A stretch of 10,217 nucleotides of DNA, taken from positions 1 through 10,217 of the forward strand of contig JAJDBA010000147.1 in assembly GCA_029261675.1 (NCBI GenBank). Reading direction: 5' to 3'. The notes below the pieces were generated by a model. The model made no database searches and was not told the origin of the DNA. It saw only the letters and a program-made list of their open reading frames with translations. Position numbers and translations under genes: made by a program. The stretch comes from Nitrospinaceae bacterium. GTDB lineage: Bacteria > Nitrospinota > Nitrospinia > Nitrospinales > VA-1. Below, piece by piece: positions 7,475 to 10,217 of the stretch (its first letter is position 1; each line of letters opens with the position of its first letter).

Positions 7475-9415
7475 ATGATGAACCGCAAGAAAAAAATTGT
7501 AATCATAGGCGGCGGGCTTGCCGGACTGGCCTTGGCCATGAAGTTTTGCGAACGCAATGGAGAAGTCACCGTTGTGTCGTATCAATCTTTAAAACGCTCG
7601 CACTCCGTTTGCGCACAGGGGGGTATCAATGCTGCCATCGATGCAAAAAACGAGGGCGATTCTCCAGAAAAACATTTTTACGACACAATCAAAGGAGGCG
7701 ACTTTCTAGCGCATCAACCTTTGGTACGCGATATGTGTCATCAGGCACCTGCCATAATTCACTTGATGGATCGCATGGGCGTCGCCTTCAATCGTACGGG
7801 TGAAGGACATCTCGATTTTCGACGATTCGGAGGCACCCTGTACAACCGCACCGCTTTTGCAGGAGCTACCACCGGGCAACAATTGGTTTATGCTCTCGAT
7901 GAACAGGTGCGGCGCAACATCCATGATGGAAACGCGACAGCCTTGGAATGGCACGAATACCTGGGTGCGGTGCTCGACTCGGATGGCATTTGTCGAGGAG
8001 CCGTGATTCATGACTTAAAAACCGATGAAATCTATACCTTGCCAGCCGATGCTGTTGTTCTTGCTACGGGTGGACCAGGTCAGGTTTATGGACGCTCCAC
8101 CAATTCGGTGGTCAATACTGGGGCGGCGGCTACGACCGCTTATTTACAGGGAGCTAAGTATGCCAATGGAGAATTTATCCAAATTCATCCCACCGCTATT
8201 CCCGGGCAAGATAAATTAAGGCTGATGAGTGAGTCGGCTCGCGGCGAAGGCGGAAGGGTTTGGGTACCCCGAAAAGCAGACGACAAGCGCGATCCAAATA
8301 AAATCCCCGAAAGCGAACGGTTTTATTTTCTGGAAGAGAAGTATCCTCTGTTTAAAAATCTGGTTCCCAGAGATGTTGCAAGCCGAGAAATTTATGACAT
8401 TGTTTATAATCAGAAAATGGGTGTCGATGGCGACCCGATGGTCTACCTCGATTTGACACATAAATCGAGAGAGTTTCTTGACAACCGGCTCGGCGGAATC
8501 ATGGATATTTACACCAAGTTCACCGGTGTGGACCCGCGCGACCATCCGATGAAAATTTTTCCGGCGGTGCATTACTCCATGGGTGGACTGTGGACCGATT
8601 ATGGCCCCGACCAAAATGGTTTGATCGATCACGGCTCACCTCGCAACCAGATGACTTCCATCACAGGACTTTTTGCAGCAGGCGAAGCGGACTATCAATA
8701 TCACGGTGCCAACAGGCTGGGAGCCAATTCACTACTGAGCTGTATCTATACAGGACTGATGATGGCGCGAGGGATTATGAACTATACCGACTCACTGGAA
8801 AAATCAGTCGACGATATCCCTTCTACGGTTTTCGATGATGCGCGTAATCACTGGAAAACCCGTTTCAAAGAAATCACAAAAATGAATGGTCGTGAAAATC
8901 CTTACCAATTGCATCAGGAATTGGGGGAGATCATGCTCGCAAATGTGCTCATCGTGCGCGACAACAAATCACTTGAAAAAGCGACCGATGAAATCAACGA
9001 TATTGAGACACGTTTCAAAGATGTAAAATGTGTGGATACGAGTGACTGGGCGAACCCATCTCCAAGTTTCATCAACCAGTTATTCTGCATGATCCATCTA
9101 TCCAAAATCATCACCAAAGGCGCTTTACTACGTGACGAGTTTCGCGGCAGCCATTACAAACCCGATTTCGATTTAACTCAGCCGAAAGATTTTGATCCGC
9201 ACGAATATATAGAATACCTCGAGCAAAAACAATATGGAGACATTTCAGAAGATAAGTTTCCAGTAGGTCATCTAGACTATATGAAACGTTTTGAAGAAAA
9301 CAATATTAAATGGTTAAAAACTACAGTGGCACAGTTCAAAGACAATCAACCGGATATTACTTATGATGAAGTTGACACTTCATTAATAACACCACGACCG
9401 AGAAAATATGATTGA
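7475..9415 (+). CDS. sdhA: Succinate dehydrogenase/fumarate reductase flavoprotein subunit
   Basis: This 646-residue catalytic subunit interconverts succinate and fumarate in the TCA cycle or fumarate respiration, on the cytoplasmic face of the membrane. An N-terminal Rossmann motif, GGGLAG (12-17), binds FAD. H43 in RSHSVCAQGG is the expected site of covalent FAD attachment. Active-site residues known from the family are in place: H238 in IQIHPT, R256 in SARGEGG, R299 in VPRDVASR, H366 in VHYSMGG and R414 in GANRLGANSLL. The text is closest to the Bacillus/Wolinella branch. At 646 residues it is longer than Bacillus SdhA (586) and close to Wolinella FrdA (656). Two adjacent ATG codons (7475 and 7478) are possible starts; a weak AGG at 7464-7466 precedes them. 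It follows sdhC by four bases, so the two are co-transcribed. Direction (dehydrogenase or fumarate reductase) cannot be read from sequence. Confidence 0.96.
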   Translation: MMNRKKKIVIIGGGLAGLALAMKFCERNGEVTVVSYQSLKRSHSVCAQGGINAAIDAKNEGDSPEKHFYDTIKGGDFLAHQPLVRDMCHQAPAIIHLMDRMGVAFNRTGEGHLDFRRFGGTLYNRTAFAGATTGQQLVYALDEQVRRNIHDGNATALEWHEYLGAVLDSDGICRGAVIHDLKTDEIYTLPADAVVLATGGPGQVYGRSTNSVVNTGAAATTAYLQGAKYANGEFIQIHPTAIPGQDKLRLMSESARGEGGRVWVPRKADDKRDPNKIPESERFYFLEEKYPLFKNLVPRDVASREIYDIVYNQKMGVDGDPMVYLDLTHKSREFLDNRLGGIMDIYTKFTGVDPRDHPMKIFPAVHYSMGGLWTDYGPDQNGLIDHGSPRNQMTSITGLFAAGEADYQYHGANRLGANSLLSCIYTGLMMARGIMNYTDSLEKSVDDIPSTVFDDARNHWKTRFKEITKMNGRENPYQLHQELGEIMLANVLIVRDNKSLEKATDEINDIETRFKDVKCVDTSDWANPSPSFINQLFCMIHLSKIITKGALLRDEFRGSHYKPDFDLTQPKDFDPHEYIEYLEQKQYGDISEDKFPVGHLDYMKRFEENNIKWLKTTVAQFKDNQPDITYDEVDTSLITPRPRKYD

Positions 9416-9416
9416 G

Positions 9417-9431
9417 GCGTTGAATTAACGC
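9417..9431 (+). repeat. Small inverted repeat just after sdhA
   Basis: GCGTT (9417-9421) and AACGC (9427-9431) can pair around a five-base loop, GAATT, immediately after the sdhA stop codon. The stem is short and no T-run follows, so termination is unlikely. Together with the larger hairpin at 9461-9488 it fills the sdhA-sdhB spacer with structure. Confidence 0.4.
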
Positions 9432-9460
9432 AAGTAAAGGTCGTCACCCAAAAAAAAGGC

Positions 9461-9488
9461 GTGGCTTTGCCGCTAGCGGCGAAGTCAT
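9461..9488 (+). promoter_or_regulatory. Strong hairpin in the sdhA-sdhB spacer, terminator-like on the minus strand
   Basis: The core GCCGCTAGCGGC (9469-9480) is a perfect palindrome. As RNA the whole stretch 9461-9488 can fold into a 12-bp stem with three G-U pairs and a CUAG loop. It ends ten bases before the sdhB ATG. No T-run follows on the plus strand, so it should not end sdhCAB transcription; it could act in RNA processing, stability or sdhB translation. Read on the minus strand, the stem is followed after three bases by eight T (9457 down to 9450), resembling an intrinsic terminator for antisense transcription. Structure was worked out by hand. Confidence 0.55.
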
Positions 9489-9498
9489 TCATAAAACC

Positions 9499-10217
9499 AT
9501 GACAGATAAAACAATCAACTTTAAGATCAAACGACAGGACAAGCCGGGTTCGCCATCTTACTGGCAGAACTTTCAAGTTCCACACAAACCGTTTGCAAAT
9601 ATCATCTCCTGTCTAATGGAAATCCAGAAGAATCCGACCACAAAGGCAGGTAAAACGGTTGCCCCGGTCACTTGGGATTGCAATTGCCTCGAAGAAGTTT
9701 GCGGTTCCTGCACCATGGTCATCAATGGAAAAGTTCGACAGGCTTGTACAGCACTTGTAGACAAGCTTGAACAACCCATCGCTCTGGAACCTATGTCGAA
9801 GTTTCCAGTTGTGCGCGATTTGCAAGTCAACCGCAGTCGAATGTTTGAAAACCTGAAAAAGGTCAAAGCATGGATTGATATCGATGGATCCCATGATATC
9901 GGCGAAGGCGCTATAATGCCAGATTCGGATCGAGCCAAACGCTATGTCATGTCCGAATGCATGACTTGCGGTTGCTGCCTTGAGGCCTGTCCACAATTCT
10001 CCCTGAATAATTCGTTCATGGGAGCTGCAACCTTCAACCAGGTCCGACTCTTCAATCTGCATCCAGCAGGAAGCATGAATAAAGAGGAAAGACTCGATGC
10101 TATTATGGGAGAAGGCGGAATCACCGATTGTGGCAATGCACAGGTTTGTGTTGAAGTATGCCCCAAAAATATACCGCTGACAGAATCCATTGCCGATATT
10201 GGCCGCCAAACCAGTTG
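9499..10217 (+). CDS. sdhB: Succinate dehydrogenase/fumarate reductase iron-sulfur subunit (3' end outside window)
   Basis: The first 239 residues of the iron-sulfur subunit are present; the frame runs off the window end. Compared with Bacillus SdhB (about 250 residues), only a short tail should be missing. It relays electrons from FAD in SdhA to the hemes of SdhC. The N-terminal ferredoxin domain carries the [2Fe-2S] ligands C63, C68, C71 and C83 (CLEEVCGSC, then QAC). The C-terminal domain has C154, C157, C160 and C164 in CMTCGCCLEACP, and C211, C217 and C221 in CGNAQVCVEVCP. That makes the full set for one [4Fe-4S] and one [3Fe-4S] cluster. The protein starts MTDKTINFKIKRQD, typical of the family N-terminus, which supports the ATG at 9499. 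No good Shine-Dalgarno sequence precedes it, because the hairpin at 9461-9488 occupies that place. An 83-base gap after sdhA is long for this operon. Confidence 0.94.
   Translation, partial: MTDKTINFKIKRQDKPGSPSYWQNFQVPHKPFANIISCLMEIQKNPTTKAGKTVAPVTWDCNCLEEVCGSCTMVINGKVRQACTALVDKLEQPIALEPMSKFPVVRDLQVNRSRMFENLKKVKAWIDIDGSHDIGEGAIMPDSDRAKRYVMSECMTCGCCLEACPQFSLNNSFMGAATFNQVRLFNLHPAGSMNKEERLDAIMGEGGITDCGNAQVCVEVCPKNIPLTESIADIGRQTS

Noticed and set aside
8216..8632. Minus-strand open frame inside sdhA
   Set aside because: It is antisense to conserved SdhA active-site regions and is a by-product of their codon use.
9613..10209. Long minus-strand open frame (198 codons) opposite sdhB
   Set aside because: It lies wholly antisense to the strongly conserved sdhB sequence, which keeps all its cluster cysteines, and its translation has no recognisable motif.

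Overview
The window comes from a Gram-negative-style bacterial chromosome of moderate GC (roughly 45 percent by eye). It holds housekeeping genes and no mobile DNA, phage genes, rRNA, tRNA or CRISPR. The phylum cannot be fixed from the sequence alone. A diheme, single-membrane-subunit succinate dehydrogenase in the order C-A-B is typical of menaquinone-using lineages such as delta- and epsilon-proteobacterial relatives and Nitrospinota-like bacteria. I would guess that part of the tree, with low confidence.

Layout on the plus strand: the 3' part of an RNase R gene (1-867) overlaps by ATGA a full comEC/rec2 DNA-uptake channel gene (864-3434). After an 81-base gap with a plausible sigma-70 promoter comes a response regulator whose output is a PP2C/SpoIIE-type serine phosphatase (3516-4694). 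A D-2-hydroxyacid dehydrogenase lies convergently on the minus strand (4732-5679, GTG start). A 254-base divergent intergenic region separates it from an HU-family DNA-binding protein with an extra C-terminal tail (5934-6290), followed by a small unrecognised zinc-ribbon protein (6368-6643). The last third is the succinate dehydrogenase/fumarate reductase operon: diheme cytochrome b subunit (6793-7470), flavoprotein (7475-9415) and iron-sulfur subunit (from 9499, running off the window end).

The three sdh genes encode one inner-membrane enzyme. The flavoprotein oxidises succinate or reduces fumarate, the iron-sulfur protein carries electrons through three clusters, and the membrane subunit passes them through two hemes to or from quinone. 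All FAD, cluster and heme ligands expected for a working complex are visible. The other genes are separate functions: RNA turnover, DNA uptake, signalling, 2-keto/2-hydroxyacid metabolism and nucleoid architecture.

I do not see a clear new biological system. The most notable unexplained structure is the sdhA-sdhB junction. It has 83 bases of spacer with two inverted repeats, one able to form a 12-bp RNA stem with a CUAG loop ten bases before the sdhB start codon. Read on the minus strand, the same element is terminator-like. Smaller points are the C-terminally extended HU protein, the orphan receiver-PP2C protein, the zinc-ribbon gene and two start codons without a visible Shine-Dalgarno sequence.
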